From the NCBI RefSeq assembly GCF_000308575.1, contig NZ_BAFZ01000027.1:1-38183 (forward strand): 38,183 nucleotides of DNA, read 5' to 3'. Positions 1 to 7,452 of this stretch are shown here, in pieces. The stretch's first letter is position 1. Each line of letters begins with the position of its first letter. Under the pieces are notes generated by a model, which saw only the letters and a list, made by a program, of their open reading frames with translations, made no database searches and had not been told where the DNA came from. This DNA is from Nocardia exalbida NBRC 100660. Lineage in GTDB: Bacteria > Actinomycetota > Actinomycetes > Mycobacteriales > Mycobacteriaceae. A program made the position numbers and the translations under genes.

Positions 1-402
1 GGAGATCACCACCCCCGCCCGAAGACCGTGCATGGTCGGGAAGACGCTGACCCAGGCGTAGCTGTTGACGAAGGCGGGCACCGCCAGCGGAGCCGCGAAA
101 ACCGGTCCCCACCACGACTTCCCCGGCACGTCGGTGCGTTCGACCACCCAGGCCAGCCCGACGCCGAGCGCCACGCAGATCGGCACGGTGCACGCCACCA
201 GCGCGGCCGTATTGCCCAGCAGCTCACCGACTCTGGGCCGGAACACCAGTTCCGCCGCCTGATCGACACCGGTGGAGAAAACGGTCGAAACGATGTACCC
301 GAGCGGCACGAACGTAGCCGCCACCAGCAGCAGCGCGACGCCCGTGACCACCGGCCCCGGTCTGCCGACCCGGGGCGGCGCGACGACGTTCCGCAGTGCC
401 AC
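1..402 (-). CDS. Ferric iron ABC transporter permease, N-terminal part
   Basis: This is the membrane channel subunit of an iron(III) ABC importer (FbpB/AfuB type). I read it on the minus strand from a GTG at 402; it stays open to the window edge, giving 134 residues of a family usually a little over 500 residues long. The visible part has a hydrophobic first helix at about residues 18-40, a second at about 65-85, and then the segment PLAVPAFVNSYAW (about residue 105 on), which is typical of FbpB-type permeases. The start lies two bases after the stop of the binding-protein gene, so the two are co-transcribed and probably translationally coupled. The ATPase gene would be expected further downstream, outside the window. 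The family call is firm. Iron as substrate rests mainly on the neighbouring gene and its iron-box-like site. Confidence 0.85.
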   Translation of the reverse strand, partial: MALRNVVAPPRVGRPGPVVTGVALLLVAATFVPLGYIVSTVFSTGVDQAAELVFRPRVGELLGNTAALVACTVPICVALGVGLAWVVERTDVPGKSWWGPVFAAPLAVPAFVNSYAWVSVFPTMHGLRAGVVIS

Positions 403-404
403 GG

Positions 405-1427
405 CTACAGCAGACCGGCTTCGGTCATCAGCTGCGTGACCTTCTTCGAATCGAGCTTCGACGGGTCGATCGCCGGAGCCTGCAAGTCGGCCAGCGGCGG
501 CAGCGCCGGGTTCGCGGCCACGCCGCTGGCGACCGGGTATTCCAGCGACGTGCCGTCACGCAACACCTCTTGCCCCGCCTTGCCGACGATGAACGCCAGG
601 AACTTCTGCGCCGCCTCCTGCTTCTTGCTCGCCTTCAGCACGCCGCCGCCGGAGATGCTGACGAAGGCGCCCGGGTCCTGGTTCCTGAAGTAGTGCAGGG
701 CGGTGTCGCCGCTGCTCTCCTTCGTATTCGCCTGGTCGCGGTACCAGTAGTAGTGGTAGATGACGCCGCCGTCCGGGCTACCGGAGTTGACCGCCTTCAT
801 GGTGGCGACGTTGTTCGGGAACGGCGTCGCGTTCTCCTTCATGCCCTTCAGCCAGGCGCGGGTGGCGTCCTCGCCCTTCAGCGCGAGCAGGGCGGCGACG
901 ATGGCCTGGAAGTCGGCGCCGGAAACGCCAGCGCCCCAGCGCCCCTTCCACTGCGGTTGCGCCAGGTCGAGCAGCGAGGCGGGCAATTGGCCGGGCTGGA
1001 CCTTGTTCTTGTTGTAGACGAAAACCGTCGAGCGCGCGGCCACGCCGGTCCACTTGCCGGTGGACGGGCGGAACTGCGCGGGCACCTGTGCCAGCGTCTC
1101 GGCGTTCACGTCGGCGAACAGGCCCGCGTTCTCCACCAACGCCATGGCGGGGGAGTTCTCGGTGAGGAAGACGTCGGCGGGCGAGGCAGCGCCCTCGGCG
1201 ACCAGCTGGTTGCCCAGCGCCGTGTCACCGCCTTGGCGCAACGTCACCTTGATGCCGGTTTCCTTGGTGAACGCGTCGGCCCATTCTTTGGTGAGCGACT
1301 CGTGCTGCGCGTTGTAGACGGTGATCTCGTTCGCGTCGTCGGAGGAATTCGAGCAAGCCGTGCTGCCGAGCGCCGTCATCGCGAGGACCAATCCAGCGGC
1401 AATCGTCTTCCATCTGACCGGCTTCAT
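405..1427 (-). CDS. Iron(III) ABC transporter substrate-binding lipoprotein
   Basis: This is the extracytoplasmic ferric-binding protein of an FbpA/FutA-type importer, 340 residues. It starts at an ATG preceded by GGAAGGA. The N-terminus has a basic stretch, a hydrophobic core and LGSTAC, so Cys25 is the likely lipid-modified residue; the lipobox is imperfect because Ser stands at -3. After a short acidic linker the mature fold begins with TVYNAQHE, the segment that carries iron ligands in FbpA proteins. A tyrosine-rich stretch, YHYYWYRDQ (about residue 220), fits the paired tyrosine ligands of the family. It heads an operon with the permease two bases downstream. A DtxR/IdeR-like box lies 32 bases upstream, so iron repression is likely. 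Iron specificity is inferred from motifs and context. Confidence 0.9.
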   Translation of the reverse strand: MKPVRWKTIAAGLVLAMTALGSTACSNSSDDANEITVYNAQHESLTKEWADAFTKETGIKVTLRQGGDTALGNQLVAEGAASPADVFLTENSPAMALVENAGLFADVNAETLAQVPAQFRPSTGKWTGVAARSTVFVYNKNKVQPGQLPASLLDLAQPQWKGRWGAGVSGADFQAIVAALLALKGEDATRAWLKGMKENATPFPNNVATMKAVNSGSPDGGVIYHYYWYRDQANTKESSGDTALHYFRNQDPGAFVSISGGGVLKASKKQEAAQKFLAFIVGKAGQEVLRDGTSLEYPVASGVAANPALPPLADLQAPAIDPSKLDSKKVTQLMTEAGLL

Positions 1428-1458
1428 CCTCGTCCTTCCGACCGCGTTCCCCGTTGCA

Positions 1459-1477
1459 TATGTTGAGGCTTACCTAA
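1459..1477 (-). promoter_or_regulatory. DtxR/IdeR-like iron box
   Basis: Read on the minus strand the site is TTAGGTAAGCCTCAACATA. It matches the actinobacterial iron-box consensus TTAGGTTAGSCTAACCTAA at about 13 of 19 positions, with the left half-site almost perfect and the right half degenerate. It ends 32 bases before the start of the ferric-binding protein gene, where it would cover the promoter. A ferrous-iron-loaded IdeR or DtxR dimer is the expected repressor. Confidence 0.65.
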
Positions 1478-1537
1478 GGAAGATACAGCGTCCGACGTGC
1501 GCAAACGTTTCCCGGATGCGGCGAACCCGCGCGCCAG

Positions 1538-2956
1538 CTACCGCAGACCCGAGAAATCGCGCGGCACAACGTGATTGCGATCGGCGCAGGTGCCCAGCGT
1601 GTAGTCCGGAAGCAGTCCGAAGTATTCGCCGCGGGTGAGCGCGCTCCAGCGCCGCGCGTCCTCGGTGCGGGTCTTGTAGAAGTTGACCATGTAGCCGCCC
1701 TCGTAGAGGCGCAGCAGGCTGTAGCCGCCCGGATACTCCTTGACCGCGGCGACCTCGAGGAACTCCACCGCGCACGGCACGTCCGGCCTGGTGCGACGGT
1801 TGCGGTGGGTGTGGCCGCTGTGCTGTAGGAAGACGCCGGGGGAGCGGGTGTAGAGCGCTTGCAGTTCGCCGCTGTCGCGTCCGTCGAGCACGAAACCCGG
1901 TCCGGCGAGGTTGGTCAGCCCGGACTCGGTCGTGACCGGGTGGTGGCCGAACAGCAGGGTCGGCCGATCCGGATCGGCGCGCAGACGTTCGGCGAGATGA
2001 TCGAATTGCGCGCGCTCGATGGACCCGCCCGCGCCGTCCAGGCTGCTGGTATCCAAGCCGAGCACGCGCAGACCGCCCACCTCGTGCTCGACGAGTTGCT
2101 GGCGCGCGGAGAAGGCATCGGCCCAGCAGTCACGGTGATCGGCGGGCGCGGGGGCGCAACCGGCGTACTCGCCGCCCGTGTGCGGCCGGTCGTGATTGCC
2201 GCGCACGGCGAGGTAGTCGCGGCCGAGCGCACCCCACCCGTCGAGCCGGGCCCGCACCGTGCGGGTGTCGAGCTCGGAGGCTTCGGCGGTCAGGTCGCCC
2301 GCGAGCAGTAGCAGTTCGGCTCCCCGGTCGGGACGGCGCAGGTCGTCCAGCACACCGGCCAGCATCACCTCGGGATAGGGCGCGAGGCCGGGGCCCTGCC
2401 GGACGCCGGGCGGCAGGTCACCGGCGATCAGCCCGCTGACCTGTTCGCCGAAGTGCACATCGTTGGCCAGCGCCAGGGTGCGCAGCCTGCGGCCCGGCGG
2501 CGGAACCAGGGTGGTGAACTCGCCGCGTGCTTCCGGCGCGGCGGGATCGGACGTGGTGAGCGAGAGTGCGGGCGTGGCGCGCAGACCCGCCGACCAGGCT
2601 TCGAAGCGGTAGGCGCGGCCCGGTTCGAGCCCGCCGATCTCGGCATAGTGGAACGGCGTCGGGTGGTCGTCGGCGAAGACCGGCACCGGCGCGCGCGCCG
2701 AGTCGGCGGGGCCGATCCGTACGTGGGTGTCGGCGTCGACGGGGATCAGCCGGCCGGCCGAGTCGGGGGCGAGCGTGGTCCAGGTGAGGATCACCGAGGT
2801 GTCGGTGATCGTCACGACTTCCAGATCGGTGGCGACGGCCGCGTCCGGCAGTGCTCGAGCTCTCGTTCGACCGGCGAAGGGGAGGAGTGCGGCGAGGCCG
2901 AGTGCCCCGAGAACGGTTCTGCGGTTCGGTCCGCAACAACTCATGCGTGGGTGCAT
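1538..2956 (-). CDS. Tat-exported calcineurin-like metallophosphoesterase
   Basis: This is a secreted phosphoesterase of the calcineurin-like fold, 472 residues from ATG 2956. A second in-frame ATG at 2944 would remove only four residues. The N-terminus has the twin-arginine motif NRRTVLG followed by a hydrophobic stretch ending near AGRTRARA, so Tat export is likely. Residues about 40-165 resemble the fibronectin-like domain in front of PhoD-type phosphatases. The metal-binding motifs follow in the expected order: NDVHFGE (Asp and His), AGDLT, RGNHD, GHHPV and HSGHTHR. All catalytic metal ligands appear present. The start lies four bases after the stop of the upstream proline-rich gene and has no Shine-Dalgarno of its own, so translational coupling is likely. 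The substrate cannot be told from sequence. Confidence 0.9.
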   Translation of the reverse strand: MHPRMSCCGPNRRTVLGALGLAALLPFAGRTRARALPDAAVATDLEVVTITDTSVILTWTTLAPDSAGRLIPVDADTHVRIGPADSARAPVPVFADDHPTPFHYAEIGGLEPGRAYRFEAWSAGLRATPALSLTTSDPAAPEARGEFTTLVPPPGRRLRTLALANDVHFGEQVSGLIAGDLPPGVRQGPGLAPYPEVMLAGVLDDLRRPDRGAELLLLAGDLTAEASELDTRTVRARLDGWGALGRDYLAVRGNHDRPHTGGEYAGCAPAPADHRDCWADAFSARQQLVEHEVGGLRVLGLDTSSLDGAGGSIERAQFDHLAERLRADPDRPTLLFGHHPVTTESGLTNLAGPGFVLDGRDSGELQALYTRSPGVFLQHSGHTHRNRRTRPDVPCAVEFLEVAAVKEYPGGYSLLRLYEGGYMVNFYKTRTEDARRWSALTRGEYFGLLPDYTLGTCADRNHVVPRDFSGLR

Positions 2957-2960
2957 GCGA

Positions 2961-3656
2961 TCAGCGCGTGCCCTCCGCGGAGCAGACCTTCCACTTGCCG
3001 TCTTCTTTCGTCAGATGCTCGGTGGTGCTGGATTCGGTGTCTGGCTGCCGGCCGGGCACCGCGACGGTGAGCTTGCCGGTGACCTTCGCGGTCGCGGTGT
3101 CTCCGGTGACGACGATGTCCTCGATCCTATCGATGGTGACCGAGATCGAGGTGCTGTCGAATTCGCTCTTCTCGCTCTCGGTCATCGCCTCGAACGCGGC
3201 GCGTTCGTGCGCGCACGCCTGCTCGGCCGCCGCGCGGAAGCCGCGGGTGTCGAGGGTCTCGTAGAAGTCGCGAATCGCGAGTTCGATTCGCTTCTCGTCC
3301 GAGGCGAGCGGACCTCTGCCCTGCGAGGTAAGGAACACCCCCGCGATCATCGCGCCCGCGATCACCAGAGCGACTATCGCCACCAAGCCGACGATCAAGC
3401 CGGTGTGGCCCTTCTTGGGCTGCGGCGGATATCCCCAGGGCGGGTAGCCGGGTGGTGGATAACCAGGGGCCGATGGTGGCTGCCCGGGTCCGGGTGGTGG
3501 ATAACCAGAGTCCCAGGGTGGCTGACCGGGTTCGGGGGGCGGGTTACCCGGGCCCGAAGGAGGCTGCCCTTGTCCGAGCGGAGGATAGCCAGGCTCGGGT
3601 TGTTGCGGGTGGGGCGGTCGATCATCCGGCGGTTGCCCGCCCGGCGGATAAGTCAT
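2961..3656 (-). CDS. Proline-rich single-pass membrane protein, DUF4878-like
   Basis: The protein has 231 residues from ATG 3656, which is preceded by GGAGGACGAG. Residues 1-80 are a cytoplasmic tail of Pro-Gly-Gln-Tyr repeats (GYPPPGPGQPP type). A basic PKKGHTG leads into one membrane helix at about residues 85-108. The remaining 120 residues are extracytoplasmic and follow the DUF4878/lumazine-binding-like pattern: an IRDFYETLDTRGF helix, a conserved Cys at about 145, and a final KWKVCS strand with a second Cys. This layout is common among actinobacterial cell-envelope proteins of unknown role. A longer reading frame continues upstream, but it lacks a good ribosome binding site. The gene lies four bases before the metallophosphoesterase gene on the same strand. 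Confidence 0.75.
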   Translation of the reverse strand: MTYPPGGQPPDDRPPHPQQPEPGYPPLGQGQPPSGPGNPPPEPGQPPWDSGYPPPGPGQPPSAPGYPPPGYPPWGYPPQPKKGHTGLIVGLVAIVALVIAGAMIAGVFLTSQGRGPLASDEKRIELAIRDFYETLDTRGFRAAAEQACAHERAAFEAMTESEKSEFDSTSISVTIDRIEDIVVTGDTATAKVTGKLTVAVPGRQPDTESSTTEHLTKEDGKWKVCSAEGTR

Positions 3657-3808
3657 CTCGTCCTCCGGTCTGCCCCCGGTGCCTGGATCTTTACGCCAAG
3701 GCGTGCCCGGGGTAGCGGAAACCAAACGGGTGGGATCGTTCGGGCGGGGCGACGGGCGATGTCGCCGAGGTGCGGTGGCCGGACGCGCGGCGAACGGTTT
3801 CGGCGGCG

Positions 3809-4210
3809 TCAGGCGGCCAATGCGGCGTGCCAGCGCGCGGTGTCGGTGTACTGGTGCAGTCGCGTGATGCGGCCTTCGTCGTCGACCTGCCACAGGTGCA
3901 CGAACTCGGCCTCGTACTCGCGGCCGGTCGCGCGGGCCGCGCCGCGATAGTGACCTGTCACCACGACGGTGCCGTCCGTGGTCTCCTGCCAGGTCTCGTC
4001 GAACGGCGCGGTGTCGAAGTCCCTGGCAACCGCGCCCCAGATCCGCGCCATGGCCGCCAGCGGGCCGTGGAAGGCGCCGCCCGCGCCGCACGGCATGCCC
4101 GGGGCGGTGCGCACTTCGAATTCCGGATGCAGTAGGGCCAGGATCGCCGGTCCGTCACCCGCCTGCGTAGCGGTGTAGAAACCCTTGACGACCTCGCTTT
4201 TCACGGACAT
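3809..4210 (-). CDS. SnoaL-like / NTF2-fold polyketide-cyclase-type protein
   Basis: This small soluble protein of 133 residues has the SnoaL/NTF2-like alpha-beta barrel pattern. The start is ATG 4210, preceded by AGAAGGAG at good spacing; upstream in-frame starts have no such site. The family signature is visible in sequence order: VVKGFYTATQAGDG (first helix), LLHPEFEVRT, a central FHGPLAAMARIWG, then VVVTGHYRGAARATGREYEAEFVHLWQVDDEGRI, which forms the long strands, and a final LHQYTDTARWHAAL. Members include cyclases, isomerases and many proteins of unknown substrate, so no reaction is assigned. It is a single-gene unit behind a palindromic operator candidate at 4234-4258, so induction by a small ligand through a TetR-type regulator is possible; no such regulator is adjacent. 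Confidence 0.8.
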   Translation of the reverse strand: MSVKSEVVKGFYTATQAGDGPAILALLHPEFEVRTAPGMPCGAGGAFHGPLAAMARIWGAVARDFDTAPFDETWQETTDGTVVVTGHYRGAARATGREYEAEFVHLWQVDDEGRITRLHQYTDTARWHAALAA

Positions 4211-4233
4211 GTCCGACTCCTTCTGAAGTGATT

Positions 4234-4258
4234 GTTCTAGAACGATCATATTAGAACG
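4234..4258. promoter_or_regulatory. Operator candidate: palindrome plus direct repeat
   Basis: The sequence GTTCTAGAAC at 4234-4243 is a perfect 10-base palindrome, and its right half TAGAACG (4238-4244) is repeated at 4252-4258. On the minus strand TATGAT lies between the two copies and could be the -10 element of the SnoaL-like gene that starts at 4210. An operator wrapped round a -10 box is typical of ligand-controlled repressors. The binding protein is unknown. Confidence 0.45.
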
Positions 4259-4359
4259 TCGCGGGCGCGACTGCCATAGTCGTGTGGCCGGAGTCATGTC
4301 GTCCGATTCGAGACCGGGTTGCCTGGTGCTTGCCGCATATGTCCGGCTAACATTCGAAC

Positions 4360-4734
4360 ATGGGTTCGATAAGCGATGAAACGCCGCGAACCGAAGGCAC
4401 GGGACCGGAGCTGGTCTACCCGAACAGGACCGGCCACTACTACCGGACACTGACCTACCCGCCGCGCCCGGTGTGGGTGCGGCTGGACGCGATCCTGGTC
4501 CGCGACCCCGGCACCCCGCGGCACGTCAACGGCGCGGGAGTCGTCATGCGCGGTGAGCGCCCCGGCACCTTGACGCACTGGTTCCCCACCGTCGACGGGG
4601 ACTGGATGGGACGGGTGACCTACAGCATCCAGTTCGCCGACGGTCGCCCGGACCTGCACGTGCGCGACCAGCTGGTCCCGGCCTACGCGCTGCGCCCCCG
4701 GCGCACCGAGCGATCCGAACCGGAGTCTGCCTGA
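4360..4734 (+). CDS. Conserved hypothetical protein, 124 residues
   Basis: I do not recognise a named family. The protein is small, soluble, without signal peptide or membrane segment. Its centre is rich in strand-forming segments (YYRTLTYPPRPVWVRLDAILVRDPG, VVMRGERPGTLTHWFPTVDGDW, RVTYSIQFADG), with many aromatic residues and an Arg-Glu-rich C-terminus. It could be a small beta-barrel. The ATG at 4360 has no Shine-Dalgarno. TAACAT lies six bases upstream of the ATG and would serve as a -10 element for a leaderless transcript. Codon use has the strong third-position GC of the neighbours, so it looks like a real resident gene. It stands alone, divergent from the SnoaL-like gene. Confidence 0.65.
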   Translation: MGSISDETPRTEGTGPELVYPNRTGHYYRTLTYPPRPVWVRLDAILVRDPGTPRHVNGAGVVMRGERPGTLTHWFPTVDGDWMGRVTYSIQFADGRPDLHVRDQLVPAYALRPRRTERSEPESA

Positions 4735-4905
4735 TCGGGTAGTCCCTCATAGCTATTGATTTGCCCTTCGTCTCCGGGTTTGCGAGACCCCTGTGAGTGC
4801 CCGGTTCGCCTCTGTTTGCCAGGGCGGGGGCGCGCGACCATACGGGTTGTCCGGCCGGTTGCCGATCGGTTGTCGCCGTAGGGGGCCGGTGATACGTTGC
4901 CCGGC

Positions 4906-5589
4906 ATGGGATTTCAGTTGCCGCATCCCGAGGTGCTGTGGGCGCGCGTGACCGTCTTGGACGTGATCACCGCCGCCACTCGCACGGATCGGGTCGCGAG
5001 CGGACAGGAGATCGGGCAGACGGCCGGAGTGGAAGGTGGCCGGCTGATCAGCGACGACGGCGAGGGCAACTGGTACTCGCTGGTCAGATATCCCGGCGAC
5101 CGCGCGCTGCTATTCGGGCGGGACGAGGACAACGAAGTCGCCGGGACCTCCTACGATCCGCTCGCCGCGGCGCCCGCCTGGGTGCGCTCGGTGGAACCGG
5201 CGGCAAAGCTGCCCGGCGGCGTCGACGGCCCGGTCAGCTTCGTGCGCTGGTGGGAGTTCGGCCGCTGGCAGCACACGCCGACCGACCTCGACGACGGTCT
5301 CGAAATGGGCCTGAGCGCCGCTTCCGACCGGGAGAGCTTCACCGGCAGCGTCATGAGCGCCGCCATCCACGCGAAGTGGGTGGAGATGGACTACGAGGCG
5401 GGCAAGCTCACCGCCCTCACCGTCGACCCCACCGCCCTGCACGCCCTCTGCGACGCCACCGAGAACGGCACCGTCACCAAGGCTCATTTCTACTTCCTCG
5501 AGCCTGGTCTGACGGCCCCCGCTTTCACCTACCTCACCAACGCAGGCGTCCTCACGTCCGCCGCCAAGCCCACCGAACCTCTGGCGTGA
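4906..5589 (+). CDS. Conserved hypothetical protein, 227 residues
   Basis: No named family is recognised. The protein is acidic, soluble, without signal peptide or membrane helix. The first part is strand-rich (NWYSLVRYPGDRALLFGRDEDNEV), the middle has a tryptophan cluster (FVRWWEFGRWQH), and the C-terminal third alternates helix and strand. The start chosen is ATG 4906 (MGFQLPHPE). A TTG nine bases earlier is in frame but has no supporting ribosome site. TACGTT at 4893-4898 lies seven bases before the ATG and could be the -10 of a leaderless transcript. A clean terminator follows at 5621. Similar proteins seem common in Nocardia and relatives, but no function is claimed. Confidence 0.7.
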   Translation: MGFQLPHPEVLWARVTVLDVITAATRTDRVASGQEIGQTAGVEGGRLISDDGEGNWYSLVRYPGDRALLFGRDEDNEVAGTSYDPLAAAPAWVRSVEPAAKLPGGVDGPVSFVRWWEFGRWQHTPTDLDDGLEMGLSAASDRESFTGSVMSAAIHAKWVEMDYEAGKLTALTVDPTALHALCDATENGTVTKAHFYFLEPGLTAPAFTYLTNAGVLTSAAKPTEPLA

Positions 5590-5620
5590 CCCTCTGATCA
5601 CAGGCGACAACCACCATTCG

Positions 5621-5650
5621 AGAAGGGCTCCGGCTTCCGGGGCCCTTCTT
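5621..5650. terminator. Rho-independent terminator between convergent genes
   Basis: AGAAGGGC and GCCCTTCT pair around an inner CCGG/CCGG stem with a small loop, followed by TTCC on the plus strand. The hairpin sits between a plus-strand gene ending at 5589 and a minus-strand gene ending at 5852, so it may work in both directions. Confidence 0.7.
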
Positions 5651-5851
5651 CCGTATGACGGCGGCGTTCGAGAGATCCCTCGTCTACGTATCCGACGCCG
5701 TCGGTCGGTCGATCGCCGGATTCGACGTTCGCAGCTGTCGGCGGGCTGGTTGCCGCCGGTGGCCGGTCTGGTGACCGTGCGGCGCGAGCGGATGTCGCTC
5801 CGTTCGGCCGAGTAACCGAGCATCGCCATCGAGCCGGTCGCGGCAACGGAT

Positions 5852-6559
5852 TCAGATCGCGTAGATGCCGATAACAGGCTTCCGCGACGGCTCGAGGGTG
5901 GTCAGCAACGTACGCATGACGTCGTCGCCGACCGCGACGCAACCTGCCGTCGGCCTGCCGACCTCCACATGGACGAAAAAAGCCGAGCCCCGATTCGGCA
6001 CGACCGGAAAGCGGTTGTAGTCGATGACCAGCGCGTAGTTGTACTGCGGATCGGTCCGGCCGAGATTCTCGCTGAGCGTGGTGTCGAACGGGCACTCGCC
6101 CTCGGCGCATTGGTACTTCTGGTTGTACAGCGGGCTCGCCGTGTCGGACACCCACCACCAGGTATTCGACGGGTCCACCGACAGGTAGGGAAGCTTCGCG
6201 CCCGCGTGAGGTAACCGGCCGAAGCCCTCGGTCAACGCGAACGTGCCCTCCGGCGTGAACGCCGCCCCTTCCCTCGCCTCCCGCGAAATACCCGCCTTGC
6301 CCACCCAGGCGGGCACCGCCAACGTCCGCTCCCACCGCCGAAACCGCTTCCGCTGCCACAATTCCAGCGTCCCCCGATCGGCCCCGGCGGGCGCCGTCAC
6401 CCAGATGACTTGACTGCCCGGCACCGCGTCCGGATCGAACGGCGGCCTCCTTCCGCTGAGTCCGGTCACCGATACGATCCCGACCACCGCGACCGCCACC
6501 AAAACCCCTGTCACGGTCCAGCGCGGTACCCGCCCGCGCCGGGTCCCAGCGTCAGCCAA
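5852..6559 (-). CDS. Membrane-anchored L,D-transpeptidase-like (YkuD) protein
   Basis: The protein has 235 residues, with one N-terminal membrane helix at about residues 14-35 and an extracytoplasmic domain. The segment FFVHVEVGRPTAGCVAVG near residue 200 matches the catalytic His-x(n)-[ST]-x-G-C motif of YkuD L,D-transpeptidases, with His and Cys both present. It is therefore likely to form or remodel 3-3 peptidoglycan cross-links or attach protein to the wall. A hydrolytic or unrelated thiol role is possible because the usual His before the Gly-Cys is Ala here. The only in-frame start before a stop is TTG 6559, with GGAGGAG eleven bases upstream. The next GTG is inside the membrane segment. 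It is a single gene, converging on the terminator at 5621. Confidence 0.75.
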   Translation of the reverse strand: MADAGTRRGRVPRWTVTGVLVAVAVVGIVSVTGLSGRRPPFDPDAVPGSQVIWVTAPAGADRGTLELWQRKRFRRWERTLAVPAWVGKAGISREAREGAAFTPEGTFALTEGFGRLPHAGAKLPYLSVDPSNTWWWVSDTASPLYNQKYQCAEGECPFDTTLSENLGRTDPQYNYALVIDYNRFPVVPNRGSAFFVHVEVGRPTAGCVAVGDDVMRTLLTTLEPSRKPVIGIYAI

Positions 6560-6741
6560 TACTATTCACGCTCCTCCGCGTAGCCGATGCCCGACATCTC
6601 GCATGGTGCCCGTGCGCGTCCGGCCGAAAGACCATCACCCGATGCCATCGTATTCACCACCGCTTCCCAGCGGGCGAGTCGGTGAACGGCACATGGCTGG
6701 GGCATACGTCGAATAGGCCTGTCCGTGGTAGGCCACTCGCG

Positions 6742-7032
6742 TTATCGACGTGGTGCTACGGCGTTCCAGTAGTCGGATCTGACCGCGTCCCAGAGGTGGA
6801 AGCGTTCGGGGAACCACTCGCGGACCTGGGCGAGGTCGGGGCGGTGGTCGCACTCCCCGAAGAAGATCACGCCGGGGTCGCCGTTCGGAATATCGACGAT
6901 CGAGCCGTCCATTCTCATCCGGTAGGCCGAGGTAGCCGCCGCATGGTCGATCAGTGATTCGATCGCGATCCGCGCCCCTCGTGCGATCTGCCAGAGGACG
7001 GTGTGGTCACCAAACGTCGTGCGGCGCAACAT
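6742..7032 (-). CDS. Small hypothetical protein, partner of a winged-helix gene
   Basis: The protein has 96 residues from ATG 7032, preceded by GAGG. It reads as a compact soluble domain: FGDHTVLWQIARG, then an acidic strand pair MDGSIVDIPNGDPGVIFFG, and an aromatic C-terminus rich in Trp and Phe (REWFPERFHLWDAVRSDYW). No family is recognised. The start overlaps the end of the winged-helix gene by 26 bases in another frame, which points to an operon and coupled translation. A function together with the DNA-binding protein (ligand or anti-regulator) is only a guess. Third-position GC is a little lower than in the core genes. Confidence 0.55.
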   Translation of the reverse strand: MLRRTTFGDHTVLWQIARGARIAIESLIDHAAATSAYRMRMDGSIVDIPNGDPGVIFFGECDHRPDLAQVREWFPERFHLWDAVRSDYWNAVAPRR

Positions 7033-7294
7033 CCAGCCTCGCTCGCGTGGTGTCGATCCCGCCGTGGGCGGAGAGCGCCCGCCTGCCGTCGGCTGTGATC
7101 TGGTATCCGCGACGGCGGACCAGCCCGGCATGCACGATCAGCCCCGCCGACTCGAGCGGCGGTAACGCGCGGCGCACCCGCCATCCGGTGAGGTCCACCG
7201 TCTTCGCCAGCGCGTCGACGGACAGGATTCCGCCCGGCTCGAGCGCTGCCAGCACGTCGGCCTGAATTCTGCTGAGTGGGATGTCCGGTGGCAT
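7007..7294 (-). CDS. Winged helix-turn-helix DNA-binding protein
   Basis: The 95-residue product has the pattern of a small winged helix-turn-helix domain: IQADVLAALEPGGILSVDALAK, a recognition helix TGWRVRRALPPLESAGLI, and a wing LVRRRGYQITADGRRAL. This resembles MarR/PadR-like or DprA-type C-terminal domains, so it probably binds DNA. The ATG at 7294 has no Shine-Dalgarno; CATCCT eight bases upstream could allow a leaderless start. GTG codons at 7324 and 7339 would add 10-15 residues without recognisable structure. It overlaps the next gene (6742-7032) by 26 bases and is divergent from the XRE regulator gene at 7453. Confidence 0.6.
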   Translation of the reverse strand: MPPDIPLSRIQADVLAALEPGGILSVDALAKTVDLTGWRVRRALPPLESAGLIVHAGLVRRRGYQITADGRRALSAHGGIDTTRARLDVAPHDVW

Positions 7295-7452
7295 GCGGCA
7301 AAGGATGGGCGGGTCGTCGGTCACGCGGCAGCGCAACACATTCCGTGGGCAAACTCGCGCAAATCACCAGCTCGGGTTGTGCGACGCCGCCTACGATCGG
7401 CGCGGACCGCAACAAACAGAGATCTCGGAATGCAACGGCAGGGGAGACGTGC

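Noticed and set aside
2961..4091. Upstream extension of the proline-rich membrane protein to about 376 residues
   Set aside because: The extension overlaps the SnoaL-like gene in another frame and is Arg-rich artefact sequence; ATG 3656 has a strong ribosome site.
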